Part shown: piece by piece, positions 51,661-59,787 of the stretch | Position numbering within the stretch: position 1 is the stretch's first letter | Layout: every line of letters begins with the position of its first letter | Assembly: GCF_000719335.1 (NCBI RefSeq) | Contig: NZ_JOGB01000016.1 | Location: 1-64,000, forward strand | Source: Streptomyces sp. NRRL S-87 | GTDB taxonomy: Bacteria; Actinomycetota; Actinomycetes; Streptomycetales; Streptomycetaceae | Reading direction: 5' to 3' | DNA length: 64,000 bases | Notes under the pieces: model-generated | Databases searched by the model: none | What the model was told of the DNA's origin: nothing | What the model saw: only the letters and a program-made list of their open reading frames with translations | Translations under genes and position numbers: made by a program

Positions 51661-51762
51661 CTCCCCGAACCCACACCCCCACCCCCACCCCCACCAACAC
51701 CCACACCGACACCGACACCGACCCAAAATCCCCTGATCCCCTGATCCCCTGATCCCCTGATC
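51661..51762. repeat. short tandem repeats between importer and sulfotransferase genes
   Basis: A C-rich ACCCCC run and three CACCGA units lead into four perfect copies of the octamer CCCTGATC (51731-51762). The array ends 21 bp before the sulfotransferase start and its ribosome site. It may vary in length and alter the leader. Confidence 0.85.
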
Positions 51763-51783
51763 CACGAGGAGACACCACCCGCC

Positions 51784-52893
51784 ATGACCGTCGACCAGAA
51801 CACCCTGCGCCGCCGCGGGCTCGGCCTGCGCGCCCACGACCCGGCCCGCTCCTACGGCGGGTACACCCTGTACACCCCGATCGCCGGGCCCGGCGAGGTC
51901 CACCTCGTCGACATCGAGGGCCGCCCCGCGCACACCTGGCGCCTGCCCCACCCGCCCGGCCGGCACGGCCGGCTGCTGCCCAACGGCAACCTCTTCTACC
52001 AGGGCAAGGACACCTCCGGCCCCAGCCTGTTCCCCATCTGGGACGTCTACCACGGTGGCATCCTCCAGGAGGTGGCCCCCGACGGCACCGTGCTGCGCGA
52101 GGTGCGCCACCCGCACCACCACCACGACGCCACGGTCCTGCGCAACGGCAACCTGCTGGTCCTCGCGGTCGAGCGGCTCGACCCCGCCGACGCGGCCCGG
52201 ATCCGGGGCGGCATCCCCGGCTCGGAGGCGCCCGACGGCGCCGTCTGGGGCGATGTCGTGTACGAGCTCACCTGGGACGGGGAGATCGTCTGGCGGTGGG
52301 CCGCGATCGAGCACCTCGACCCCGCCGGCACCCCGCTGAACCCGCACTTCGCCCGCGAGCACTGGCCCATGGCCAACACCGTGAACGAACTCGCCGACGG
52401 CGGGGTCGTGGTGGGCTTCCGCAGCGCCTCGACGACCGTGGCGGTGGACCGCAAGGACGGCTCGGTGCGCTGGCGGATCGGCCCCGACGTGCTGGCCCAG
52501 CAGCACTACCCGCACGAGCTTCCGGGCGGCACCGTCCTGGTCTTCGACAACGGCACGTACCGCGACACCACCTCGGTGCCCTACTCCCGGGTGCTGGAAC
52601 TCGACCCGGTGACCGGCCGCCGGGTCTGGTCGTACGAGGACAACCCGCCGCAGAACTTCTACAGCCCCTACATGTCGAGCGCGCAGCGGCTGCCGAACGG
52701 CAACACCTTCGTCGCCGAGGGCTCCTTCGGCCGGCTCTTCGAGGTCACCCCGGACGGGGACGTGGTCTGGGAGTTCGTGGTGCCCGAGTTCGGTGCGTTC
52801 GGCCGGGGCGTGGGCCTGGAGTCCTCGCGCGGTGCGCAGAACGCGGTGTTCCGCGCCTACCGCTACGCGGGCGAGGAGGTCCCCTGGCTCTGA
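51784..52893 (+). CDS. aryl-sulfate sulfotransferase family protein, cytosolic
   Basis: A 369-residue ASST-like beta-propeller enzyme: repeated YTLYTPIAGPGEVHLVDIEG, HGRLLPNGNLFYQG, ATVLRNGNLLVLAVE, ANTVNELADGGVVVGFRS, HELPGGTVLVFDNGTY and SAQRLPNGNTFVAEGSFGR blades. Family members move sulfate between phenols through a sulfated His; candidate histidines lie in RHPHHHHDATV and QQHYPHELPGG. Classical ASSTs are exported, but no signal peptide is seen here. CGAGGAG precedes the ATG. It follows the ABC importer genes and its 3' end overlaps the convergent transporter gene by 31 bp. Confidence 0.87.
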   Translation: MTVDQNTLRRRGLGLRAHDPARSYGGYTLYTPIAGPGEVHLVDIEGRPAHTWRLPHPPGRHGRLLPNGNLFYQGKDTSGPSLFPIWDVYHGGILQEVAPDGTVLREVRHPHHHHDATVLRNGNLLVLAVERLDPADAARIRGGIPGSEAPDGAVWGDVVYELTWDGEIVWRWAAIEHLDPAGTPLNPHFAREHWPMANTVNELADGGVVVGFRSASTTVAVDRKDGSVRWRIGPDVLAQQHYPHELPGGTVLVFDNGTYRDTTSVPYSRVLELDPVTGRRVWSYEDNPPQNFYSPYMSSAQRLPNGNTFVAEGSFGRLFEVTPDGDVVWEFVVPEFGAFGRGVGLESSRGAQNAVFRAYRYAGEEVPWL

Positions 52894-53825
52894 CGGCGGC
52901 GCAGCGACAGCACCGTGGCGCCGGCGGTGACCACCCAGAAGCCGAGGGCGATCCACAGCAGCACCCGGCCCGTGGCGGTCAGCCAGTCGACGCCGGTGGC
53001 TGTCGCCGTGGACAGGCAGGCCGTGGCCGTCATGCCGAGCGGGAAGACGGTCGACCAGCGGCGGATGTCGTACCCGGGGCGCGGCCAGGCGGCCTCGGCC
53101 GCGAGCAGGACGACGTACCAGGCCAGGTCGAGGCCGACGAGGACGAGGGTGCCGACGCGCAGCGCGGTGTGCCCGGCCCCCGTCCACAGCGGTGAGAGGG
53201 TCAGCTTCGACCCGGCGAGCGCCGAGATGGCCAGCGCCCCGCCGGCGATCCACTGGTCGCCGGCGCCCGTCCGTACCTGCCCGAAGTCGAAGCGCAGCAG
53301 CGCCTCGACGTACAGCAGCAGACCGAGCACGAACGCCACCAGGGCCGCGCGGCCGAGCCAGTCCCCCTGACCGGCGAGGGACAGCGTGGCGGCGAGCACC
53401 GCCAGGCCCTGGGTGGCGACGCAGACGAGGAAGGCGACCCCGGGCATGCCGCGGTGCCAGTGCCGCATCACGGACAGCAGCAGCACCGGCCACAGCGCGG
53501 CGGCGACCGCGAGCAGCGCGTACGCCAGGTCCCCCCAGCCGTGCATCGAGCAGCGCACGCCCAGCACGGTGGTGGCGGCCACGGCCGTCAGGGCGGGCGG
53601 GTTGTCGGCCTCGCTGCGCCAGCGCCGCCGGTCGCCGAACAGCCGGGTCAGGAAGTCGAACGCCAGCAGGACCCACACCAGGCCCGCGAGGGCGAAGAAC
53701 ACCAGGGAGGGGATCTCGTAGTCCGTCAGTCGGAGGGCGACGGAGAGGATCCCGGTGGCCATGACGACGGCGCCCGCGGCGGGCGGCAGCTCGGCCCACC
53801 AGTGGCCCTGAGGGTGGTCACGCAC
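52863..53825 (-). CDS. TDT-family transporter (TehA/SLAC1-like)
   Basis: A 320-residue membrane protein with about ten hydrophobic segments and the opening PPAAGAVVMATGILSVAL typical of the tellurite-resistance/dicarboxylate transporter family. Members carry small anions such as malate or sulfite. Given the sulfur genes alongside, sulfite export is a possibility but unproven. GTG 53825 with GGGAA upstream is chosen. The 3' end overlaps the arylsulfotransferase gene on the other strand by 31 bp. Confidence 0.83.
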   Translation of the reverse strand: MRDHPQGHWWAELPPAAGAVVMATGILSVALRLTDYEIPSLVFFALAGLVWVLLAFDFLTRLFGDRRRWRSEADNPPALTAVAATTVLGVRCSMHGWGDLAYALLAVAAALWPVLLLSVMRHWHRGMPGVAFLVCVATQGLAVLAATLSLAGQGDWLGRAALVAFVLGLLLYVEALLRFDFGQVRTGAGDQWIAGGALAISALAGSKLTLSPLWTGAGHTALRVGTLVLVGLDLAWYVVLLAAEAAWPRPGYDIRRWSTVFPLGMTATACLSTATATGVDWLTATGRVLLWIALGFWVVTAGATVLSLRRRQSQGTSSPA

Positions 53826-53966
53826 GTTCCCAGCGGAACCCGGTACCGCCGGTTTCGCCACCCGGGTGGCGCGTTCGCGCTGTCCAGGGCGCTTCAGAGG
53901 TGGTTCCCGGCCGCATACCAAGACGGTGGTTGACGCCTGTACGGACGACCGGGGACGGTGACCGGC

Positions 53967-54971
53967 ATGAGCACCACAACCCTCGCGGCCCGGGCCCGCG
54001 GACTGCTGCTCCCCGGGCTCTGCCTCGTCCTGGTGGGGATCCTGACGGCCGCCGTGCTCGGAGTCGCCCGCTCGGCGGGTCCGGCCTCCGCCCCGGGCGG
54101 GGTGGACGGGGCGGGTCGCCCCGTCGACCTGCGTGCGGTGCCCGCGGACCCGCCCGCCCCGGCGCCCGGCCCGGACGCCTCGACCGGGCGGGTGCGGGTG
54201 GACTGCGGGCGCAACGCGGAGGGGCACTACAACCAGGACAACCTGGTGGTCTCGCCGGGGCTGCCCGGCGGCGCGCACCACACGCATTCCTACGTCGGGA
54301 ACCTCTCCGCCTCGGCGCGCTCCACGGACGGCTCCCTCGCCGCCGCCACGACGACCTGCCGCGGCGGTGACCGGTCCGTGTACTACTGGCCGGTGCTGCG
54401 CCGCCCGGACCGGCCGGCGGACCGACCGTACGAGCGGTCCGCCGGGCACGGCAACACGGGTGCGGTCCTGCCCGAGGCCTCGGTCGCGGTCGAGTTCCTG
54501 GGCAACCCGGTGAGCAAGGTGGTGCCGATGCCCCGCTTCCTGCGGGCGGTCACCGGGAACGCGGTGGCGGCGACGGCGCGGGACGACTCGCTCGTACGGG
54601 CCCGCTGGGGGTGCGCCGGCCTTCCGGACCGGGGCACCGCGTCCTATCCCCGCTGTCCGTCCGGGGACCGGATCACCCGCACCCTGCTCTTCCCCAGCTG
54701 CTGGAACGGGCTGGACACGGACAGCCCCGCGCACCGGGAGCACCTGCGCTTCCCGGCGCCGAACGGGGTGTGCCCGGCCGGCACCTTCCCCGTGCCCGCA
54801 CTGCGGTTGTCCCTCTCCTACGACGTGCCGTCCGGGGCTCCGCTGGCGCTGGACTCCTTCCCCGAGCAGCGGCACAGCCCGAAGACCGACCACGCGATGT
54901 TCGTGGACGTGATGACGGACGCGGCGATGGACCGGGTGGTGGACTGCCTCAACTCGGGCCGCACCTGCTGA
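53967..54971 (+). CDS. DUF1996-domain exported protein
   Basis: A 334-residue protein with an N-terminal membrane anchor or uncleaved signal (about residues 12-36). The DUF1996 domain follows: GGAHHTHSYVGNLS, TTTCRGGDRSVYYWPVLRRP, WGCAGL, LLFPSCWNGLDTDSPAHREHLRFP, VCPAGTFPVPALRLSLSYDVP and a late CLNSGRTC. The paired Cys residues imply disulfides outside the cell. Members are found in wall-associated and sugar-related contexts, but the function is unclear. ATG 53967 is preferred (GGGGAC at 10 nt) over GTG 53958. Confidence 0.85.
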   Translation: MSTTTLAARARGLLLPGLCLVLVGILTAAVLGVARSAGPASAPGGVDGAGRPVDLRAVPADPPAPAPGPDASTGRVRVDCGRNAEGHYNQDNLVVSPGLPGGAHHTHSYVGNLSASARSTDGSLAAATTTCRGGDRSVYYWPVLRRPDRPADRPYERSAGHGNTGAVLPEASVAVEFLGNPVSKVVPMPRFLRAVTGNAVAATARDDSLVRARWGCAGLPDRGTASYPRCPSGDRITRTLLFPSCWNGLDTDSPAHREHLRFPAPNGVCPAGTFPVPALRLSLSYDVPSGAPLALDSFPEQRHSPKTDHAMFVDVMTDAAMDRVVDCLNSGRTC

Positions 54972-55027
54972 GGCCCCCGTGCGGCGGAGGCGGACCGTGC
55001 CGCCGCGGAAAATGCCGCGGGCACCGT

Positions 55028-55054
55028 TGAACCGCCCGCCCGGCCCGCGCGTGT
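55028..55054 (+). promoter_or_regulatory. predicted ECF-sigma promoter before the sigma gene
   Basis: TGAACC (55028-55033) and CGTGT (55050-55054) are separated by 16 bp, 31 bp before the sigma ATG. The same two boxes with the same spacing occur before the lipoprotein gene at 56503-56529, indicating autoregulation. Confidence 0.75.
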
Positions 55055-55085
55055 ACGGCACGTAACGCACAGAGGGAGAGGTGAG

Positions 55086-55664
55086 ATGGCCGGACCACTG
55101 CGGCCCCGCGCACGGCGGGGCGGGGCGGAAGAGGCGCTGATCCGGACGCTGTACGAGGAGCACGGCAACGCCCTGCTCTCGTACGCGACCCGGATCACGG
55201 GCGACCGGGCCACCGCCGAGGACGTCGTGCAGGAGACCTTCATACGGGCCTGGCGGCACGCGGACGCCATGGTCAACGGGAAGGGCTCGGTACGTGGCTG
55301 GCTGCTGACCGTGGCCCGGAACATCGTCATCGACCGGGCCCGGGCCAAGGCCTCGCGGCCGCGCGAGGTCTCGGGCTCGCCGGCCGCGCCGCCGGCGGTG
55401 CGGGACCACGCCGACTCGGTGGTGGACTCGATGACCGTGCTGGCGGCACTGGACCAGCTGAAACCGGAACACCGCGACGTGCTGCACGAGTTGTACTACC
55501 GCGAGCAGAGCGTCGCCGAGGCCGCGGACACGCTCGGCATCCCCGCGGGGACCGTCAAGTCCCGTTCCCACTACGCCCTGCGTGCGCTGCGCGAGGTGTT
55601 CGCACAGGAGATCAGGCCCCGCAGGCCCCGTCGGCCCGCCGGAGCCGAGGAGGTGGTGGCATGA
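55086..55664 (+). CDS. ECF RNA polymerase sigma factor (SigL-like)
   Basis: A 192-residue group 4 sigma factor: region 2 LLSYATRITGDRATAEDVVQETFIRAWRHA and WLLTVARNIVIDRARAKAS, region 4 LKPEHRDVLHELYYREQSVAEAADTLGIPAGTVKSRSHYALRALRE. It overlaps the anti-sigma gene by 4 bp. The SCO0930-type lipoprotein gene after the anti-sigma gene is a typical neighbour of SigL-like sigmas. GAGGGAGAGG precedes the ATG. Predicted to transcribe itself and the lipoprotein gene from TGAACC-N16-CGTGT promoters. Confidence 0.9.
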   Translation: MAGPLRPRARRGGAEEALIRTLYEEHGNALLSYATRITGDRATAEDVVQETFIRAWRHADAMVNGKGSVRGWLLTVARNIVIDRARAKASRPREVSGSPAAPPAVRDHADSVVDSMTVLAALDQLKPEHRDVLHELYYREQSVAEAADTLGIPAGTVKSRSHYALRALREVFAQEIRPRRPRRPAGAEEVVA

Positions 55665-56419
55665 ACGGGCAGCGGCGCCCGGAGCGGGAGCCGGACGTGG
55701 ACGAGCGCCCGGACGCACACGTGAACGGCCTGCTGGGACCGTACGTGCTCGGCGTTCTGGACGCCGGTGAGGCCCGCGCGGTCGAGGCGCACCTCGGCGC
55801 GTGCGAACGGTGCAGGCGGGAAGAGGCAGAGTTCCAGGAGCTGACCCGGGCCCTGGGCGAGGTGCCGCCGGAGGCGTTCCTGGAGGGCCCGCCCGAGGGC
55901 GGCGACCTGTTGCTCCAGCGGACGCTGCGGCAGGTACGGGACGAACGCGCGAGCTCACTGCGCCGCCGCTGGGCCGTCGCCGGCCTGGCGGCGGCGGCCT
56001 CGCTGGCCGCGGTGTTCTGGCTGGGCGCCGCGACCGGCGGCGGGCGGGCTCCGGAGGCCGCGCCACCGGTTCCGGTGCCCACGGTGACGGCACCCACGCC
56101 GCCGGCGGGCACGCGGGTGGCCGCGGCCACGGACGCGTCGACCGGCGTGCGGATGACGGTGCAGGTGGTCCCGGCGGCCCACTGGGTGCGGCTGCACGCG
56201 GCGGTCACCGGGATCCCGGCCGGCGAGCGCTGCCGGTTGGTCGTCGTCGGCCGGGACGGCAGCCGGTCCGTGGCCGGCGGCTGGGTCGTGGGCACCCGGG
56301 CGGACGGCGAGGGCAAGGGCGCGGCCCTGGACGGCTCGGCCGCCGTGGATCCGGAACAGGTGCGCGCCGTCCTCGTCGAGAACGAGGCGGGCAAGCATTA
56401 CGTGACCGTGCGGGTGTAG
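55661..56419 (+). CDS. zinc-finger anti-sigma factor, single-pass
   Basis: A 252-residue anti-sigma. The zinc-binding domain has His20 and His44-x3-Cys48-x2-Cys51 (HLGACERC). A transmembrane helix lies at about residues 103-122, with a C-terminal extracytoplasmic domain of about 120 residues containing VQVVPAAHWVRLHAAVTGIPAGERCRLVVVGRDG. It would hold the upstream sigma factor at the membrane. Coupled to it by a 4-bp overlap and followed by a UUCG-loop terminator. Confidence 0.9.
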   Translation: MNGQRRPEREPDVDERPDAHVNGLLGPYVLGVLDAGEARAVEAHLGACERCRREEAEFQELTRALGEVPPEAFLEGPPEGGDLLLQRTLRQVRDERASSLRRRWAVAGLAAAASLAAVFWLGAATGGGRAPEAAPPVPVPTVTAPTPPAGTRVAAATDASTGVRMTVQVVPAAHWVRLHAAVTGIPAGERCRLVVVGRDGSRSVAGGWVVGTRADGEGKGAALDGSAAVDPEQVRAVLVENEAGKHYVTVRV

Positions 56420-56435
56420 GCGCGGCACGCACCCG

Positions 56436-56461
56436 GGGGCCACCGCTTCGGCGGTGGCCCC
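56436..56461 (+). terminator. UUCG-tetraloop terminator after sigma/anti-sigma
   Basis: GGGGCCACCGC and GCGGTGGCCCC form a perfect 11-bp stem closed by TTCG. It separates the sigma/anti-sigma unit from the lipoprotein gene, which has its own promoter. Confidence 0.9.
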
Positions 56462-56479
56462 TCGTGTTGTGCGCACCGG

Positions 56480-56495
56480 TCCGGGAATTCCCGGA
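56480..56495. promoter_or_regulatory. 16-bp perfect palindrome upstream of the lipoprotein promoter
   Basis: TCCGGGAATTCCCGGA is an exact palindrome 7 bp upstream of the -35 box at 56503. It could bind an additional regulator. Confidence 0.5.
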
Positions 56496-56502
56496 ACCCG
56501 TT

Positions 56503-56529
56503 TGAACCCTCCCTCCGGCGCCGGCGTGT
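56503..56529 (+). promoter_or_regulatory. predicted ECF-sigma promoter of the lipoprotein gene
   Basis: TGAACC (56503-56508), 16 bp, CGTGT (56525-56529), about 50 bp before the ATG. Boxes and spacing are identical to the promoter before the sigma gene at 55028. Confidence 0.75.
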
Positions 56530-56578
56530 TGATGGTGAGCGACAGAACGTACTGGACCATCTGATCACGGGAGTTACC

Positions 56579-57505
56579 ATGACGAACCGGCGCAGGCTCA
56601 CCCTGGCCGCGGCCGCCGCCACCGCCCTGCTGTTCGGTGCCACGGCCTGCGGCTCCGCGCAGAGCGGCGAGGCGGGCGCGGCACCGGCGAACGCCCCGGC
56701 CGGCGCGGCCGCCGAGGCAGGCGGCTACGGCAACGGGAACTCCGGGGACGGGTACGGCGGTTACGGCAGCGGCTCCGGTGCGGCCGCCGGGACCGCCTCG
56801 GGCCCGCTGTCCGTCCGGCAGGACGCGAAGCTCGGCGCGGTGGTCAACGACGCGGCCGGCTTCACGCTCTACCGGTTCGACAAGGACACCGCCAAGCCCT
56901 CGGCCTCGAACTGCAACGACGCGTGCGCCAAGGCCTGGCCGCCGGTGCCGGCGAAGACCTCGCTGCCCGGGTCGGTCCCGAAGTCCGCGGTGGGCTCCGT
57001 CAAGCGGGCCGACGGTTCCGACCAGCTGACCCTCGGCGGCTGGCCCGTCTACCGCTTCGCCAAGGACACCGCCCCCGGCCAGACGAACGGACAGGGCGTG
57101 GGCGGTACCTGGTTCGCGGTGGCCCCGGACGGGAAGAAGGCGGGCACCCCGCTGCCCGCCCTCTCCACGCTGCAGGACCAGGAACTGGGGCGGATCCTGC
57201 GGGACGGCAAGGGCCGTACGCTGTACCGCTTCACCAAGGACACCGCCTGGCCGATGAAGTCCAACTGCCTGGGCGCCTGCCTGGAGAAGTGGAAGCCGGC
57301 CAAGCCGGTCGACGTCAAGGACGTCGAGGGCGTCGACCCCAAGCTGCTGTCCGTCTACACCCGCCCGGACGGAAGCAAGCAGCTCGCCGTCGCCTGCTGG
57401 CCCCTGTACTGGTTCACCGGCGACGCCGCGCCCGGGGAGGTCAACGGGCAGGGTGTGGGCGGCACCTGGTTCGCGGTCACGCCGCAGGGGAAGCTCGCGA
57501 AGTGA
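56579..57505 (+). CDS. SCO0930-type lipoprotein with repeated DUF domains
   Basis: A 308-residue exported lipoprotein: lipobox FGATAC, a Gly/Tyr/Asn-rich linker (GGYGNGNSGDGYGGYGSGSG), then repeated COG4315-type modules. Each module has a FTLYRFDKDT or RTLYRFTKDT strand, a Cys pair (NCNDACAKAWPP; NCLGACLEKWKP) and a closing GGWPVYRFAKDTAPGQTNGQGVGGTWFAV or PLYWFTGDAAPGEVNGQGVGGTWFAV. Four half-modules make two near-identical pairs. The role is unknown. It has its own promoter matching that of the sigma gene, so it is the likely prime target of this sigma. Confidence 0.88.
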   Translation: MTNRRRLTLAAAAATALLFGATACGSAQSGEAGAAPANAPAGAAAEAGGYGNGNSGDGYGGYGSGSGAAAGTASGPLSVRQDAKLGAVVNDAAGFTLYRFDKDTAKPSASNCNDACAKAWPPVPAKTSLPGSVPKSAVGSVKRADGSDQLTLGGWPVYRFAKDTAPGQTNGQGVGGTWFAVAPDGKKAGTPLPALSTLQDQELGRILRDGKGRTLYRFTKDTAWPMKSNCLGACLEKWKPAKPVDVKDVEGVDPKLLSVYTRPDGSKQLAVACWPLYWFTGDAAPGEVNGQGVGGTWFAVTPQGKLAK

Positions 57506-57518
57506 GCCGTCGGGCCGC

Positions 57519-58853
57519 TCACCCGGTGGGGGCGAGCCGGTTCGCGGGGCGCGCCAGACCGTAGTGCTGGCGCAGGGTCCGGCCGGTGTACTCGGTGCGG
57601 AACAGCCCGCGCCGCTGCAGCACCGGCACCACCTGGTCGACGAAGTCGTCCAGGCCGCCCGGCAGGTGCGGCGGCATGATGTTGAAACCGTCCGCCGCTC
57701 CCTGCGTGAACCACGCCTCCAGCTCGTCGGCGATCTGCTCGGGGGTGCCGGCGAACACCCGGTGCCCCCGGCCGCCGCCGAGCCGGGCGATCAGCTCGCG
57801 CAGCGTGAGCCCGTCCCGGCGGGCCAGCTCGGCGACGAGCGTGAAGCGGCTCTTGTTGCCGTTGATGTCCCGCTCCTCCGGCAGTTCGGGCAGCGGGCCG
57901 TCCAGCGGGAGACCGGACAGGTCGGTGCCCAGCATGCCGGAGAGCTGGGCGAGCCCGTACTCGGGCACCTGGAGGTCGGTGAGCTCCTGCTCCAGCGCCC
58001 GGGCCTCGGCCTCCGTGGAGCCGATCACCGGGCAGATGCCGGGCAGGACCAGGAGCTGGTCGTCGGTGCGCCCGTACCGCGGCAGCCGGGACTTCAGGTC
58101 CTTGTAGAAGGCCTGGGCGTCGGCGAGGGTCTGCTGGGCGGTGAAGACGGCCTCGGCGAACTCGGCGGCGAACTCCTTGCCGTCCTCGGACGAGCCGGCC
58201 TGCACCAGCAGCGGGTAGCCCTGCGGCGACCGGGGCACGTTCAGGGCTCCGGCCACCCGGAAGTGCTCGCCGCGGTGCTCGACGGGGCGGACCTTGTCGG
58301 TGTCGGCGTACACGCCCCGCTCGCGGTCGAGGACGATCGCGTCGTCCTCCCAGCTGTCCCACAGCTTCGTCGCCACGTCGACGAACTCGCGGGCCCGGGC
58401 GTACCGGACCGCGTGGTCGAGGTGCTCCTCCCGGTTGAAGTTGCGGGCTTCGTCGACGGATCCCGAGGTCACGATGTTCCACCCGGCCCGGCCGCCGCTG
58501 AGGTGGTCGAGCGAGGCGAACTTGCGGGCGACGTGGTACGGCTCGTTGAAGGTGGTCGAGACGGTGGCGATCAGGCCGACGTGCTCGGTGACGGCGGCGA
58601 GGGCGGAGAGCAGCGTGAGGGGTTCGAAGCCGCCGAGGGCGTTGTGGCGGACCTTGCCCCACAGGGCGACGCCGTCGGCGAGGAAGACGGAGTCGAGCCG
58701 GCCGCGTTCGGCGGCGCGGGCCAGGTCCTGGAAGTAGCGGAGGTCGGTGACCCGTTCGGGCCGGGTGCGGGGGTGGCGCCAGGCCGCGTCGTGGTGGCCG
58801 GCGTTCATCAGGAAGGCGTTGAGGTGCAGGGTGCGCGGGGGCGTGGGGCTCAT
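57519..58853 (-). CDS. NtaA/SnaA/DszA-family FMN-dependent monooxygenase
   Basis: A 444-residue bacterial-luciferase-fold monooxygenase. Conserved blocks are LHLNAFLMNAGHHDAAWRHP, FFLADG-like SVFLADGVALWG, TVSTTFNEPYHVARKFASLDHLSGGRAGWNIVTS, HRGEHFRVAGALNVPRSPQGYPLLVQAGSSEDGKEFAA and a C-terminal FAGTPEQIADELEAWF. With reduced FMN and oxygen such enzymes split C-N or C-S bonds, as in dibenzothiophene sulfone or dimethyl sulfone breakdown. Last gene of a row with an ABC importer and an SsuE-like reductase that could supply FMNH2. Confidence 0.93.
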   Translation of the reverse strand: MSPTPPRTLHLNAFLMNAGHHDAAWRHPRTRPERVTDLRYFQDLARAAERGRLDSVFLADGVALWGKVRHNALGGFEPLTLLSALAAVTEHVGLIATVSTTFNEPYHVARKFASLDHLSGGRAGWNIVTSGSVDEARNFNREEHLDHAVRYARAREFVDVATKLWDSWEDDAIVLDRERGVYADTDKVRPVEHRGEHFRVAGALNVPRSPQGYPLLVQAGSSEDGKEFAAEFAEAVFTAQQTLADAQAFYKDLKSRLPRYGRTDDQLLVLPGICPVIGSTEAEARALEQELTDLQVPEYGLAQLSGMLGTDLSGLPLDGPLPELPEERDINGNKSRFTLVAELARRDGLTLRELIARLGGGRGHRVFAGTPEQIADELEAWFTQGAADGFNIMPPHLPGGLDDFVDQVVPVLQRRGLFRTEYTGRTLRQHYGLARPANRLAPTG

Positions 58854-58905
58854 GGGTGTCGTCCTCGGGTCGGAGGCGGGTGGGTGGGGCGGGCCGGGGC
58901 CGGGC

Positions 58906-59787
58906 TCAGGCGGAGGCGGGCACGCGCCAGGCGGTGAGCCGGCGTTCGACCGAGACCAGCACCTGGTTGAAGACCAGGCCGATGACGGAGATGGTGACGA
59001 TCCCGGCGTACATCTGCGGGATGGCGAAGTTGAACTGTGCGGCGTTGATGAGGTAGCCCAGGCCGGCCTTCGCGCCGATCATCTCGGCGGCGACCAGGAC
59101 CAGGATGGACACGGACCCGGCCAGCCGTACGCCCGTGAACACGGTGGGCACGGAGGCGGGCAGGATGACCTTGAGGAACAGCCGCGGGGTGGACAGGTCC
59201 ATGGACCGGGCGAGCTTCACGAGCGTGGGGTCGGCCGTGCGGACCGCGCTGATGGTGTTCAGCAGGACCGGCCAGGTGCAGGCGTACACGATGAGGGAGA
59301 TCTTCGAGGTCTCGCCGATGCCCAGGAGCAGGACGAACACGGGCAGCAGGGCGAGGGCCGCGGTGTTGCGGAACACCTCCAGCAGCGGGCCGAGCAGGTC
59401 GGCCACGGGCCGGTACCAGCCGATGAGCAGGCCGAGGGGGACGGCCACGCCGACGGCGATGCCGAAGCCGGCGAGGGAGCGGACCAGGCTGGCGCGGGTG
59501 TTCTCGCCGAGCTGTCCGTCCGCGGCCAGTCCCCACCAGGCCCGGGCGACCTCGCTGAAGGGCGGCAGGAACGTGCGGTCGACCAGGCCCAGGCGCGGGG
59601 CGGCCTCCCACAGGAGCAGCAGGGCGGCGACGGCGACGGTCTTGAGGGCGGTCCGGCCGAGCAGGCGCAGTGCCCGGGCGCCGGCCCGGCGGTGGAGCGC
59701 GGGGGGCGCGGCGGCGGGAGCGTCGGAGGGCGGGCCGTCCGCGCGGGCGCCGGTGGCGTCCACGGCCGTTCTCGTGAGGAGGCTCAT
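58906..59787 (-). CDS. ABC importer permease, SsuC/TauC type
   Basis: A 293-residue permease with about six helices after a 45-residue Ala/Pro-rich cytoplasmic N-terminus. The coupling loop reads LARSMDLSTPRLFLKVILPASVPTVFTGVRLA, and EVFRNTAALALLPVFVLLLGIGETSK precedes it. It belongs to the nitrate/sulfonate/taurine class. Overlaps the ATPase stop by 4 bp. Confidence 0.93.
   Translation of the reverse strand: MSLLTRTAVDATGARADGPPSDAPAAAPPALHRRAGARALRLLGRTALKTVAVAALLLLWEAAPRLGLVDRTFLPPFSEVARAWWGLAADGQLGENTRASLVRSLAGFGIAVGVAVPLGLLIGWYRPVADLLGPLLEVFRNTAALALLPVFVLLLGIGETSKISLIVYACTWPVLLNTISAVRTADPTLVKLARSMDLSTPRLFLKVILPASVPTVFTGVRLAGSVSILVLVAAEMIGAKAGLGYLINAAQFNFAIPQMYAGIVTISVIGLVFNQVLVSVERRLTAWRVPASA

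Noticed and set aside
52863..56093. Single 1076-codon leftward open frame
   Set aside because: Only the last third is a real gene (TDT transporter, start 53825); the rest is antisense to DUF1996, sigma and anti-sigma genes.
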